Below the pieces are notes generated by a model. That model did not search any database. It was not told the DNA's origin and saw only the letters and a list, made by a program, of their open reading frames with translations. 64,000 nt of DNA from Pectinophora gossypiella. Taxonomy: Eukaryota; Arthropoda; Insecta; Lepidoptera; Gelechiidae. Location: assembly GCF_024362695.1 (NCBI RefSeq), contig NW_026063250.1:62001-126000 (forward strand). Direction: 5' to 3'. Position numbers and translations under genes: made by a program. Of the stretch, positions 52,584 to 61,902 are shown one piece after another (position 1 is the first letter of the stretch; each line of letters starts with the position of its first letter).

Positions 52584-53127
52584 TATAAATAAGGCAACGA
52601 AATCACTAGGCTTTATCATGCGAATTTGTGCACCTTTTCGCAACCAAGCCTGCATTAAAAGCATCTACTTCGCCTATGTGCGTAACATCCTTGAATTCGC
52701 TTCCACTGTGTGGTCCCCAAATTATAAAATATATAATAATCGAGTAGAAAAAAATCAGAAGCGGTTCATTAAATTCCTTAACTTCAGAACCTTTACTGTA
52801 CCTGTCTCTTATGAGGAGGATTGTAAAACTCACAACATGTTAACTCTTTACAAAAGGCGGACGCTCTTAGATATGATGTTTCTCTATACCATAATTAATT
52901 CAGAAATCGACTGTCCAGAGTTGGTTGGTGCCCTAGGATTGTATGTGCCACTACGACGAACGCGACATACTCGACTATTGAGTACCTCTGTGCACCGTAC
53001 AAATTACGGGCGTAATGAGGCTATGAATCGTATAGCTAATACGTACAATAGTCAATTTCACGATATCGACCCATTCGTATGTACCAAGTCAAAGTTCAAA
53101 AAACAAATTACTAATATTTTATTATAG
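52584..53127 (+). pseudogene. LINE reverse-transcriptase C-terminal fragment
   Basis: The frame is open from the Helitron junction to TAG/TAA at 53125-53127: NKATKSLGFIMR, then YVRNILEFASTVWSPNY, KNQKRFIKFLNFR, GLYVPLRRTRHTR, SKFKKQITNIL. This is the post-RT C-terminal region, in the style of the LINE at 4891. A 5'-truncated or Helitron-split copy; the first ATG at 52618 is not a real start. Confidence 0.75.
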
Positions 53128-53312
53128 AAGAAGACAACGACATAAAGTGTGTTACTTAGTAGATTATTGCTTCATCGGTTCAGCGAATAACAAGCCAGTC
53201 CTTAGTATTCGATCCCAAGATTAAACTAAATATCGTAGGGCTAGCCGGTGAAGACTTAATTTTATTAGTACCTATTCAGGTACTTAATCGAAGAGGCGAT
53301 GATCGGTGACTA
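53128..53312. other. Flank between LINE fragment and LTR element
   Basis: Likely the LINE fragment's 3' UTR. It ends with ACTA (53309-53312), the left target duplication of the next element. Confidence 0.4.
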
Positions 53313-53424
53313 TGTATGGTGGTGAGACGAGTGAAACAACGGATGATCGATACAAGACTGATTTATTGATTATAAAGACAATATTATAATGACATAATTA
53401 TAGGGAGTGTGTATATGCACCTCA
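53313..53424 (-). repeat. LTR, 112 bp (3' LTR of the minus-strand element)
   Basis: TGTATGGTGG...GCACCTCA, identical over 112 bp to 59777-59888. The flanking ACTA duplicates are at 53309-53312 and 59889-59892. Such short LTRs are unusual for gypsy-type elements. Confidence 0.95.
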
Positions 53425-53777
53425 CCTCCCAGGGAAATTAAAATCAAAAAGTATTGGATACAAAACTTTTTTTTTGTTACCTTTTACAATAGATTGTTTA
53501 TATGCGAGTACAAATTCCTATATCTACTTATGTATACGTTTGTTAATTCTATATTGATTACATTTTTTGGATTAAATGATTATATTATCTTATTAAGTGT
53601 TATAATAGGTTTATCTTAATTATTACATTTTTTGGTTATATAATTTGATTTTACCCTTTTATCCTATAAATTATAAAGTTACTGTTACATAAGATATGGT
53701 TCTTATTGTTAACGTATGGTTGACATTAGTATTTTTATGTTCTTTATATTATGTGACTTATAATTACTTAACATTGT

Positions 53778-55451
53778 TTATTCATAATACGGCTTAGTTC
53801 TATTTTTATGTATTATATCCGTTTTTCCATTAATCTGTACTTCTACGTTAGGCGATATATCCTTAATTACTCTATAAGGGCCGAGATACAATGATGATAA
53901 CTTATTGCCTGTTTCATTCTTTATTAAAATCAGATCATAGGGCTTATAACTTACTGGATTTATATATTTATCATATCTACTTTTAATATTTAATTTACTA
54001 TTTATCAAATTCTTACGAGCTTCATTTTGTGTAACTTGTAGACGGTACTTAAGTTCACAAGGATAGCTGTCGTGATTATAGAGTGGTTCTATGATTTTAC
54101 TTAAATTATTTGGAAGATTACATTTCTTACCGTATACTAGCTCGAATGGCGTAAACTTGGTGGAAGAATGGACCGTGGTGTTGTATGCGAAGCACCAAAA
54201 TGGAAGCCATTTACTCCATGTCTCGGGCCTTTCTCCAACATGTATCCTTAGAAAAGCACCCAAATTTTTATGAGAGTTTTCCAGTGCACCTATGGATTGG
54301 TGGTGATAAGCGGTAGAGTTCAACTTTTTAATATCTAGTAATTTACTTACTTCTGTCAATATGTTTGCCATGAACTCAGCTCCTCTGTCCGTAGCTATCT
54401 CTTTTGGTACTCCGTGTTGTAAAATAAAACTATTAACAAATGTCTGTGCTACCTCTACGGCTGACTTTGTAATTAAAGGATACGCGCACACATACTTAGA
54501 TAGCTCACATTGTAGCGTTAAAATATATGTATTATTATAATTATCTTTATCTAAAGGACCGACTACATCTAAATATATCTTCTCGAAAGCTGTATGTGCT
54601 GTGGTAGTCACTACCATGGGTTCTTTCACCTGCACAGTATATTTTTGCTTCTGACATTTAGTACATTTTTGTACGAAACGTTTTACATCATATTCCATGC
54701 CTGGCCAGAAGTAATACTTCTTTATATTGTTTAACATTCGTCTCATGCCCGCGTGGCCACTAGTGGGTAAGAGATGAAAGTCATTTAAAATTACCTTCCT
54801 ATCATCTATATCTTCTATTCGTTCCACTTCTTTTAAAATACATAATCTAGGACCTTTCCATGTATCGCATTTCTTTATTTCAGCGACTACTTTTTCTACA
54901 AATATCGCGTTATTTTTATTTTTAATTAGGTATACCTCTGCTAAGTTTATTTTATTACAAAAATCTCTCAGCTCTCTCACAAATTCTACTCGAGTCATTT
55001 GTAATTGATTAGCTGGATTTATGTATAAGTATTTGTTCTTCTCTTCATAGCTAAATATTTTGTTTTCAATACTAAATTCATGATTTCTCCTTTTTGTGTA
55101 TAAACTTTTATTGTTTATAAATCTCAATTCAACTGCGTCTCTCGGCTTAATACTTGTTTCTACGACTTTTGGTTGATCAGACCAATTGTCTGTAGACACA
55201 ATATTATCCGAGAGCGATGTGTCTAGTCTCTTTCGTTGCGCACGTGTCATGACGCTGATACAGTCATGCATTTGTTTTAAATCGTTTGATGTTATTGAGA
55301 GTCGAGATAATGCATCTGCAGCCGCATTTTCTCTTCCTCTAACATACTCCACCTCATAGTCGTATTCTTCTAACAAAATCCTAAACTTAAGTAATCTGCT
55401 AGAAGGGTCTTTTAAATTAAATAAATAAATCAATGGTTTGTGATCCGTCAA
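53778..55451 (-). CDS. Gypsy pol, RNase H end and integrase
   Basis: This is the continuation of pol after one in-frame stop at ~55500. The true frame runs from there without an ATG (the codon at 55451 is TTG). RNase H tail: LTDHKPLIYLF and GRENAAADALSRL. Integrase: zinc domain HAGMRRMLNNIKKYYFWPGM with CTKCQK, catalytic D (YLDVVGPLD), D (IATDRGAEFMANI) and E (HHQSIGALENSHKNL), and a C-terminal GPYRVIKDI segment. All catalytic residues seem present. It ends at 53778 with a TAA. Not a separate gene. Confidence 0.9.
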   Translation of the reverse strand: MTDHKPLIYLFNLKDPSSRLLKFRILLEEYDYEVEYVRGRENAAADALSRLSITSNDLKQMHDCISVMTRAQRKRLDTSLSDNIVSTDNWSDQPKVVETSIKPRDAVELRFINNKSLYTKRRNHEFSIENKIFSYEEKNKYLYINPANQLQMTRVEFVRELRDFCNKINLAEVYLIKNKNNAIFVEKVVAEIKKCDTWKGPRLCILKEVERIEDIDDRKVILNDFHLLPTSGHAGMRRMLNNIKKYYFWPGMEYDVKRFVQKCTKCQKQKYTVQVKEPMVVTTTAHTAFEKIYLDVVGPLDKDNYNNTYILTLQCELSKYVCAYPLITKSAVEVAQTFVNSFILQHGVPKEIATDRGAEFMANILTEVSKLLDIKKLNSTAYHHQSIGALENSHKNLGAFLRIHVGERPETWSKWLPFWCFAYNTTVHSSTKFTPFELVYGKKCNLPNNLSKIIEPLYNHDSYPCELKYRLQVTQNEARKNLINSKLNIKSRYDKYINPVSYKPYDLILIKNETGNKLSSLYLGPYRVIKDISPNVEVQINGKTDIIHKNRTKPYYE

Positions 55452-55499
55452 TATTTTAAATGTTCTACCATATAAGTATGGTCTGTTATATTTACAAGC

Positions 55500-57491
55500 T
55501 CAGACAATAGCGAGTAATTCTTTTTCAACGGTAGGGTAATTTTTTTCTGCTTTATTTAAACCTCTACTAGCATATGCTATAGGTCTTCCGTCGGCGTTTG
55601 ATAACTCTGCGCCAGTTGCGTACCCTGAAGCATCGGTTTGGACTATAAATTTATTTTGTTGTGAGAAATCGGGATACTGAAGAAGTGGTGGTGACGTCAT
55701 ACTTAACTTCAGAGATTCAAAGGCCTTTTGGCAATCTTCGGTCCAAATGAATTTTGAATTTTTCCTACATAAATTGTTTAAATGATAAGCTTTTTCTGCG
55801 AACTTGGGAATGAATTTATGATAGTAATTTGCGAAGGCAATAAAACGCTTAACTTCATTTGTTGTATTTGGAACTGGATAATTTTTCACTATTGTAATCT
55901 TATCTGGATCTGGTACTGTGTTTGTATTGTTACTGTGGTGTCCTCTAATAATAAATACTTTCTTTCTTTCTTTCTTTCTTTCTAAAACACCATCACCTGA
56001 AACCACATGTCCCAAATAAAGTATTTCTTTTTTCAAGAAAGTACATTTAGCGGGGTTTAATTTTAAATTGACTTGTCGCAAACGTTCTAAAATGTTAATA
56101 AGATTTTTATTATGATCCGTCAGATTTCTACCCATAATTATGAGGTCATCAAGGTACACCAGACATTTTTCATAAGTGAAACCAGCCATAGCCATTGTCA
56201 TCATTCTTGAAAAGGAACTTGGACTGGTCTTTAGGCCCATAGGCATACGAGTCATTTGGTATTGCCCTGAGTTTGTACAAAAGGCTGTATATTTTCGGCT
56301 TTCTTTATCTAATTCCACGTTATAAAAACCCTGATTTAAATCCAAGTGGCTGAAGTATATACAATTAGATAGTGAATCTAAAATTTCGGTGATATTCGGC
56401 AGAGGAAACTTGTCATCCTGTACACAGTTGTTTAATTTCCGATAATCTATAACCAACCGCCATTTCTTCTCCCCATTGTTATCTGGTTTTTTAGGCACAA
56501 GTAGAATTGGACTTGACCATTCACTACTACAAGGTTCAATTATATTTTGTTCCAAAAGCTTATCTACTTGCTTTTGTATCTCTCCTTTTTGAAAGTGTGG
56601 CAAGCGATAGGGTTTTGTGTACACTGGTAATGTATTAGGCTTTATGTTAATTTTATGTTGATATAATTTCGTTATAGAAAGTTTGTCGTTCGGTAAATAA
56701 AAAATATCGGAATATTTTGCGCATATATTCTCTATCTCTATTTGTTCCTCTTTATTTAGGTAGGTATTTAGTTTTAGTATTGAAAATAACTTTTTAACTC
56801 TATCTGCATCTCTAGTCGTTTTATCAAAAGACGTTATAATGTAATCACTTGCTTTTTTAATTTCGGGTTGTATATTTTTCAAAATCAAATCGTTTTCCGT
56901 TGTGTTAAGTATTCGTACGGGTATCTTGCCATTATGCGGGTTTACTAGCGAACTGGCTATGAAAACACCATTTTGTAATTCTGATGTGAGTATTACAGTT
57001 TCCTGTGACAAAGAAGTATTAAGAAAATGAATAGATTCCGACCTAGCCGGAACAGTTATTCCTGTTTTCTCGATTTGCAATGGTATCATAATTTTACTGT
57101 TATTATTCCATAACGTTAATGTTTTATTTCCAAGATTGATAACAGACTTATACGAGTTCAAGAAGTCTTGGCCAATTATTCCACTAGACTTACATGGTAA
57201 GGAATCAAAGACAAAGAATTTGTGACGTAGCACTTGGTTTCCAGAATACAAATCCAAATACACGTATCCAATTGCTTGGACTTTGCCTCCGATCCCATTT
57301 ACGACAATGTTTTGTTTACAGATAGAAATGTTCTGTTCGATGATATGTTTATGTTTGATTGCCGATACTGTTGCTCCGGTGTCAACTAACCATGAATAAG
57401 AGTATCCATTTCGTCCCGACAATGTTATATTACATAAATTATTCGTAGCGCAAATATAATTTTTAGTCTCGAAAAAACTCGTTAGGTTCAT
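55500..57491 (-). CDS. Gypsy pol, protease and reverse transcriptase
   Basis: It overlaps the end of gag by 29 nt. Protease: WLVDTGATVSAIKHK (~residue 35). Reverse transcriptase: RLPHFQKGEIQKQVD (~295), WRLVIDYRKLNN (~345), HLDLNQGFYNVELD (~385), MPMGLKTSPSSF (~415), catalytic YLDDLIIMGRN (~440) and YLGHVVSGDG (~490). RNase H start: QTDASGYATGAELS (~620) to VEKELLAIV, where a TGA interrupts. Between GDGVL and PDPDKI a ~20-codon in-frame insertion (RKKERKK...) from a GAAA microsatellite is present. One nonsense codon aside, the enzyme looks complete. Confidence 0.9.
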   Translation of the reverse strand: MNLTSFFETKNYICATNNLCNITLSGRNGYSYSWLVDTGATVSAIKHKHIIEQNISICKQNIVVNGIGGKVQAIGYVYLDLYSGNQVLRHKFFVFDSLPCKSSGIIGQDFLNSYKSVINLGNKTLTLWNNNSKIMIPLQIEKTGITVPARSESIHFLNTSLSQETVILTSELQNGVFIASSLVNPHNGKIPVRILNTTENDLILKNIQPEIKKASDYIITSFDKTTRDADRVKKLFSILKLNTYLNKEEQIEIENICAKYSDIFYLPNDKLSITKLYQHKINIKPNTLPVYTKPYRLPHFQKGEIQKQVDKLLEQNIIEPCSSEWSSPILLVPKKPDNNGEKKWRLVIDYRKLNNCVQDDKFPLPNITEILDSLSNCIYFSHLDLNQGFYNVELDKESRKYTAFCTNSGQYQMTRMPMGLKTSPSSFSRMMTMAMAGFTYEKCLVYLDDLIIMGRNLTDHNKNLINILERLRQVNLKLNPAKCTFLKKEILYLGHVVSGDGVLERKKERKKVFIIRGHHSNNTNTVPDPDKITIVKNYPVPNTTNEVKRFIAFANYYHKFIPKFAEKAYHLNNLCRKNSKFIWTEDCQKAFESLKLSMTSPPLLQYPDFSQQNKFIVQTDASGYATGAELSNADGRPIAYASRGLNKAEKNYPTVEKELLAIV

Positions 57492-58680
57492 TTTGCGGTC
57501 CTATGGGATCATTATGCAAATCTGTATTCTCATAAGTATGTATGTGCGGTCGATTATTAAAATGTGACCTACCTCTCCTCCTTGTAAAATTGCCTCTCGG
57601 CCAACGTCCTACGCCCAGGCTTCTCCATCCACGCGATGCATGGGTTGGCTGCCGCGTGTAGTGTGTTCCTCGCTGCTGACCTTGACCTCGATTGTATGAT
57701 GATGACATACCTCTATGCCCAACAGATAGCACGCGTCGGCCACGGAATGTCCTGGAATTGTGACGATTGCCATATGTATTAAAACGATTCATAGTTAGCA
57801 TGTCCCCTGATGTAGACGGTGCTGGTACATCTTCATCGATAGCTGCTTGAACCGCATCTTTCAGCGACGAATAGTTTCGCGCGGTAATAACCGTGCTTAG
57901 CCTACGATTACGCAAGCCGTCCGCAAAGCTTTTGATAGCCTGTTTTTCATTAAGGGGCTTTAATACTTTATAACTGTCGCAATTACCCGCCGATTGTGAA
58001 ATCGTTAGATCCACAAACATTTCGGTAATCTGCCTACCAAACTCATCTATCGTCAAACTATTTTGCTGGAATGTTTGTAACTTACGTTGTATTGCTGTAG
58101 CAGATTTTCTAGGCAGCAATTGTGTTTTCATATCTGTTATCAATGCATCTACAGTGGCATAATTTAAGGATAGTTTTAACTTTGCGCCTTGCGAGAGTCG
58201 ACTCTTTAATACAAAATTAATTAATTTATTGTGTCCTTCCTTATCAAGTTCTGATTGGTAGTATTCTATGCCGTCAATTAATTGTTTTATACTGGATTCG
58301 TCATCACTGGCAACTGGCAATAAGCTTAAGGCCAATTTTAAATCGAAATTCGCCATTGTGTTTTCAAGATTTTCCTGGGTGTTTTCAGTTTCAGAACAGC
58401 TTGTAGACTGTTTTTTACTTATACATAAATCGTTAATTTCTGTATACAATGTGTCAAAATCCTTACATTGGTCTTGAATACACAATAGTTGGTTTTCCTT
58501 TAAACTAGGTTTTAGTAATTCTATTTCCTCTAATATTATATAATATTTCTCTAAAATATTTTCACTTTCCTCTAACTTTTTATTAACCGTTTTTCCTTTT
58601 CTTCTACTTGGTCCTACCTTTATTAGATATTGTTTTATTACTCTTAATTCTGCTATAATTTTTTCTAATTCTTCAGCCAT
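57463..58680 (-). CDS. Gypsy gag (405 aa) with Arg/Gly-rich C-terminus
   Basis: Structural protein of the particle. An N-terminal coiled coil (MAEELEKIIAELRVIK, then LEESENILEKYYIILEEIELL), a capsid-like middle (LKLALSLLPVASDDES ~112; LPRKSATAIQRKLQTFQQNS ~190; NEKQAIKSFADGLRNRRLS ~240), and a tail of RGG/RGR-type repeats (RGRRVLSVGHRGMSSSYNRG, GNFTRRRGRSH) instead of CCHC knuckles. The ATG at 58680 is the first in frame. It runs 29 nt into pol in another frame, so pol needs frameshifting. Confidence 0.85.
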   Translation of the reverse strand: MAEELEKIIAELRVIKQYLIKVGPSRRKGKTVNKKLEESENILEKYYIILEEIELLKPSLKENQLLCIQDQCKDFDTLYTEINDLCISKKQSTSCSETENTQENLENTMANFDLKLALSLLPVASDDESSIKQLIDGIEYYQSELDKEGHNKLINFVLKSRLSQGAKLKLSLNYATVDALITDMKTQLLPRKSATAIQRKLQTFQQNSLTIDEFGRQITEMFVDLTISQSAGNCDSYKVLKPLNEKQAIKSFADGLRNRRLSTVITARNYSSLKDAVQAAIDEDVPAPSTSGDMLTMNRFNTYGNRHNSRTFRGRRVLSVGHRGMSSSYNRGQGQQRGTHYTRQPTHASRGWRSLGVGRWPRGNFTRRRGRSHFNNRPHIHTYENTDLHNDPIGPQNEPNEFFRD

Positions 58681-58904
58681 TACATTTTATAGTTCATTAA
58701 AATACCTATTCCTCATAATTCAAAAGAACAAAATAATTTCGTAAGAATAAAGTAGTACATACCGTAATGATAATAAGATAATGTAGCCTTTATAATTATC
58801 ACTTAGAAGTTAACTTATGGAGTCCAGTCTCTCTTCAAAACATTGTCTATTTTTAGATCGCACTACTTACGCTGACGCACATCACTACTCTTTTTCTAGT
58901 CTTA

Positions 58905-59240
58905 TTATAAATGACGAAATGTCCAAGTGAGTTCCCATGTATAATTTGAATTCTTGTGAGTGACTTGTATGTTGGTTAATACAATTTCTTCATTTCCTAT
59001 GTGTATTTCTCCCATAAAATTGGCAATTGCGTTCCGTTGTTGATTATTCAAGTTAGAATTCGTTGCAAACAAACCTTCTGTGTGTTGAGATGTTATTGTT
59101 GATTTACAGGTTACTGTGCAGTAGTCTGACGATTGTATTATTGAAGATACGTAGATCAAATCTTCTTGCGAACAGAAATTTCGTACATAATTTTCTACTT
59201 GTTCCAAAACGAAGCTCGGAGTAATTATTGCTGATGTCAT
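58905..59240 (-). CDS. ORF Y, 111 aa, upstream of gag; unknown function
   Basis: An open frame between ORF X and gag in an otherwise well-preserved element. It begins MTSAIITPSFVLEQVENYV and has four cysteines, with three of them clustered (NFCSQ; DYCTVTCKS). The C-terminal half contains FMGEIHIGNEEIV and ends YTWELTWTFRHL. No signal peptide, transmembrane segment or known domain is visible. A small soluble accessory or structural protein is possible; I do not recognise it. Its position and conservation of frame in a young element argue that it is expressed. Confidence 0.55.
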   Translation of the reverse strand: MTSAIITPSFVLEQVENYVRNFCSQEDLIYVSSIIQSSDYCTVTCKSTITSQHTEGLFATNSNLNNQQRNAIANFMGEIHIGNEEIVLTNIQVTHKNSNYTWELTWTFRHL

Positions 59241-59295
59241 AATGAGTAGATACTTATGTCAACCTATACAATAATTACCATCTTGTCTTTTTTTT

Positions 59296-59607
59296 TTAGA
59301 CTTCTTCTTCCATTTCCGTCTTCCTAGGGTTGGGACGTGGGCGGCGGTATCTATAGAATGATAAAGATCGTCTCAGCGCATTCCGATGTATTTCATTTTC
59401 TATCCATTTATGATGGCAGCTTCTATATATTTTGTAGAAGAAGTATATGAATGCGAGCAACATCAACAATGCTATTACGCCCAATACGACATTGGTCGTG
59501 CCGATGTGAGTCCACAGTTGTTCAGCCTCTGCGCTGTTGGAACCCCCGTTTTGAGCGATGATCACCTCGCTGGCAGGTTTAGATTGTTCCTTGCCCATGA
59601 TTTTCAC
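59296..59607 (-). CDS. ORF X, ~100 aa myristoyl-type membrane protein
   Basis: First ORF after the LTR. The ATG at 59607 reads MKIMGKEQSKPASE; the second ATG (codon 4) gives MGKEQSK, a classical N-myristoylation start (Gly2, Ser6, Lys7), so that start is more likely. Next is a Gln/Asn/Ala segment (IIAQNGGSNSAEAEQLW), a single transmembrane helix (NVVLGVIALLMLLAFIYFFY, ~37-58), a juxtamembrane YKIYRSCHHKWIENEI and an Arg-rich tail (RRSLSFYRYRRPRPNPRK) ending acidic. This predicts a membrane-anchored cytoplasmic-tail protein. Function unknown. Confidence 0.6.
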   Translation of the reverse strand: MKIMGKEQSKPASEVIIAQNGGSNSAEAEQLWTHIGTTNVVLGVIALLMLLAFIYFFYKIYRSCHHKWIENEIHRNALRRSLSFYRYRRPRPNPRKTEMEEEV

Positions 59608-59776
59608 GTTTTTGTATTAACTTTTGTTTCTTCAAATTCGACTGCACCGAGTGAGAGTCCACGCGCATAGTGACGGACTTTGATCGAAACATCATATTCC
59701 GCTCCTTAAATGGGCACTGGTATTCATAAACACTCGCGGACCGGGTGGCTCCCTTTGCGCTCAGGCAGGGTCGCCA

Positions 59777-59888
59777 TGTATGGTGGTGAGACGAGTGAAA
59801 CAACGGATGATCGATACAAGACTGATTTATTGATTATAAAGACAATATTATAATGACATAATTATAGGGAGTGTGTATATGCACCTCA
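59777..59888 (-). repeat. LTR, 112 bp (5' LTR of the minus-strand element)
   Basis: Identical to 53313-53424. It is followed to the right by ACTA (59889-59892). On the minus strand the next bases after the LTR are TGGCGACC..., the expected TGG of a tRNA primer-binding site. Confidence 0.95.
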
Positions 59889-60274
59889 ACTATATTAAAG
59901 TAAGTGTGGGGTATGTTTGTTCTATTATGGGGTAATCTATATCTCCTGATAATTCATTTCTGACTGAATTACTCTGCTTACTTCCTTAGTGAATATGGGC
60001 GCAAGTTGATATTGAAATTTATTTACTGTGGGTGCATGTAGTAGTAATGGCTTATGCGATTGTTCATGAGGAATGGTGACCAACACCAGGCATAATTTTC
60101 TTAATTTTTGTTTGTTTCCTACTTCGATCATAATATACATATATCGAAGGATTTTCTATGTATAATTGTAAACTAAGTGATACCTACACGTTTCATATAT
60201 GTATGTAACCCGGGGTAATCTGTAATTGGCTTTCTTGTTACTTAAAATATTATATCACTACTATGTATACTATA

Positions 60275-60321
60275 TAAGCTGTTGATTACTTGAACAATAA
60301 ATAAATAAATAAATAAATAAA
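60275..60321 (+). mobile_element. LINE 3' tail, (TAAA)n
   Basis: TATAAGCTGTTGATTAC... then about eight TAAA repeats. Same arrangement as 21478-21530. Confidence 0.45.
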
Positions 60322-60439
60322 ATCTGCTCAAACACTCTTCTAAGTGTGCCTTATCTATGCATGTTTTTGTAGTATATTCTGTTCTCTTGTTAATATTAAT
60401 TAAACACGGATATGATAGAAGCACTGGTTTTTTTTATAA

Positions 60440-60680
60440 AATGAACAATCTTTATTACAACGCGTACGTTACGTACAATGGCCAATTTCCCCCTAAATCA
60501 TAAAGCCTTGTCTTACAGTCTTTTTAGAGGCGTCCGTAGTCTATACCCACGCATTATAGGTTAACCATTTTTATATCTTTATTATTCAATGACAACTGTC
60601 AACATGGCCGTCTGTACCATTTGCGTTTCGGTTTTCCTATGCGTTGCGTTTGGTTACACTACAGTAAATCATACCCCTTT
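60440..60680 (-). repeat. Possible 3' LTR of the gypsy fragment
   Basis: On the minus strand a purine tract GGAAAGGGG (60674-60682) is preceded by a long T run and followed by TGTAGTGTAACCAAACGC..., containing AATAATAAAG. This is where the 3' LTR of the element at 60856-62270 should be. The partner LTR lies outside the preserved sequence, so the limits are uncertain. Confidence 0.35.
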
Positions 60681-60855
60681 CCAAAAAAAAAAAAAAAAAA
60701 ATACAATAAAAAAAAACTTAACAAAGTAAATTGTTTACATCTCAAAATTAAGTTACTACACAAATAAGTTATGACTTAAACATAAAGTACAATCAAATTA
60801 AACATGAACACTGTAAAGTTAGAACTGCACAGCCACTCATTTTTGAATCATCAGA

Positions 60856-61797
60856 TTATTGAGGTCGAATATGATAAGAAGTTCTTGTGTATAAGACTCC
60901 ATTACAATCCAAAACATCATATGATCTAAAATCTTTCTTGTTGTTATTTACGATTGTACCTTGTAACCATTTTTTATTTTGTGGATCTTTTTTGAACCAA
61001 ATTTTTTGATTCAAATGAAAAATATCTTTTTCCTTTACATGCTTATTGTAATTACTTACATTTCTATTTATTGACTTATTCATTTCGGTCTCTACCTCAC
61101 AATTCAACTTTGGTTTTAAATATTGAAAACTTGAGGGCAGTTTAGTTTTTAAATTCCTACTCATTAATAATTGTGCTGGTGTAAACTGTGTGCCAGAGAC
61201 CGGAGATAATCTATATTGCAATAAAGCCATTCTATAATCAGTCTTATCCTCACTACATTTAATCAGAATCTTTTTAGCTATTTGTACACCCCGTTCTGCC
61301 ATACCATTCGATTGCGGATATCTAGGACTAGAATATGTGAATTTAAAACCCCACTCTCTTGCAAATTGCTTACATAGGCTGGAGTCAAATGGAATGTGAT
61401 CCACCACTACCTCTGATGGTATGCCAAAACTAGTAAATACATCTGTTAACGCATTAATTATGCTTTGTGCTGACTTATTAGTAATTAATTTTATTTCTAA
61501 CCATTTAGTGGTATAATCATAGATTACCACATAACTTTTTCTTTTAAAATCCAATATATCAATCCCAAGTTTTGCAAATGGTAGTTTTGGTATCTCATGT
61601 GTCAATAATGGTTCTTTTATGTTATTGTTTTGGTAGGTCTGACAAATGAAACACCTTTTTACTAAAGTCTCAATGTGCGAATCAATTTGGGGCCAATAAT
61701 ACAATGCCCTAGCAGTCTGTTTCATTTTTGTTATTCCTAAGTGACCGTCATGCAACTTTTTTAGAATTGTTAATCTCAATGAATGTGGAACAATGAG
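60856..61797 (-). pseudogene. Gypsy pol fragment: integrase
   Basis: Minus-strand frame with the zinc domain (KLHDGHLGITKMKQTARALY, CFICQ), core (LGIDILDFKRKSYVVIYD; then VVVDHIPFDSSL, where the second D is VVDH; and YPQSNGMAERGVQIAKK with the E) and C-terminal RNVSNYNKHVKEKDIF region. It is of another gypsy lineage than 53313-59888 (C-terminus and tail differ). Its start is broken by a LINE-tail insertion. Confidence 0.8.
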
Positions 61798-61804
61798 TCT
61801 ATCA

Positions 61805-61895
61805 ATCAATCAATCAATCAATAATACTTTATTGCACAACGACATATACAAAGGACATAAACATACGATAGGCGGCCTTATTGCTAAATAGCAAT
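61805..61895 (-). mobile_element. 91-bp LINE 3' tail inserted in gypsy pol, 7-bp TSD
   Basis: It is flanked by TCTATCA (61798-61804 and 61896-61902). The content GGCGGCCTTATTGCTAA and TACTTTATTGCACAA plus an (ATCA)n tail matches the 3' UTR of LINE C (22913-23060), so it is a severely 5'-truncated copy of that or a sister family. Confidence 0.85.
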
Positions 61896-61902
61896 TCTAT
61901 CA

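Larger units (their letters stand above)
53313..59888 (-). mobile_element. Ty3/gypsy LTR retrotransposon, identical LTRs, extra ORFs
   Basis: A 6.58-kb element on the minus strand. Order: LTR, primer site TGGCGACCCTGCC directly after it, ORF X (59607-59296), ORF Y (59240-58905), gag (58680-57463), pol (57491-53778), ~350 bp non-coding, purine-rich CCCTGGGAGG, LTR. The LTRs are identical and the ACTA duplication intact, so insertion is recent. The pol frame has one stop codon and an in-frame microsatellite insertion. No env follows pol. Confidence 0.95.

Noticed and set aside
59579..59803. 74-codon minus-strand frame overlapping the 5' LTR of the gypsy element
   Set aside because: Begins inside the LTR, spans the primer-binding site and overlaps ORF X in another frame; no domain features.
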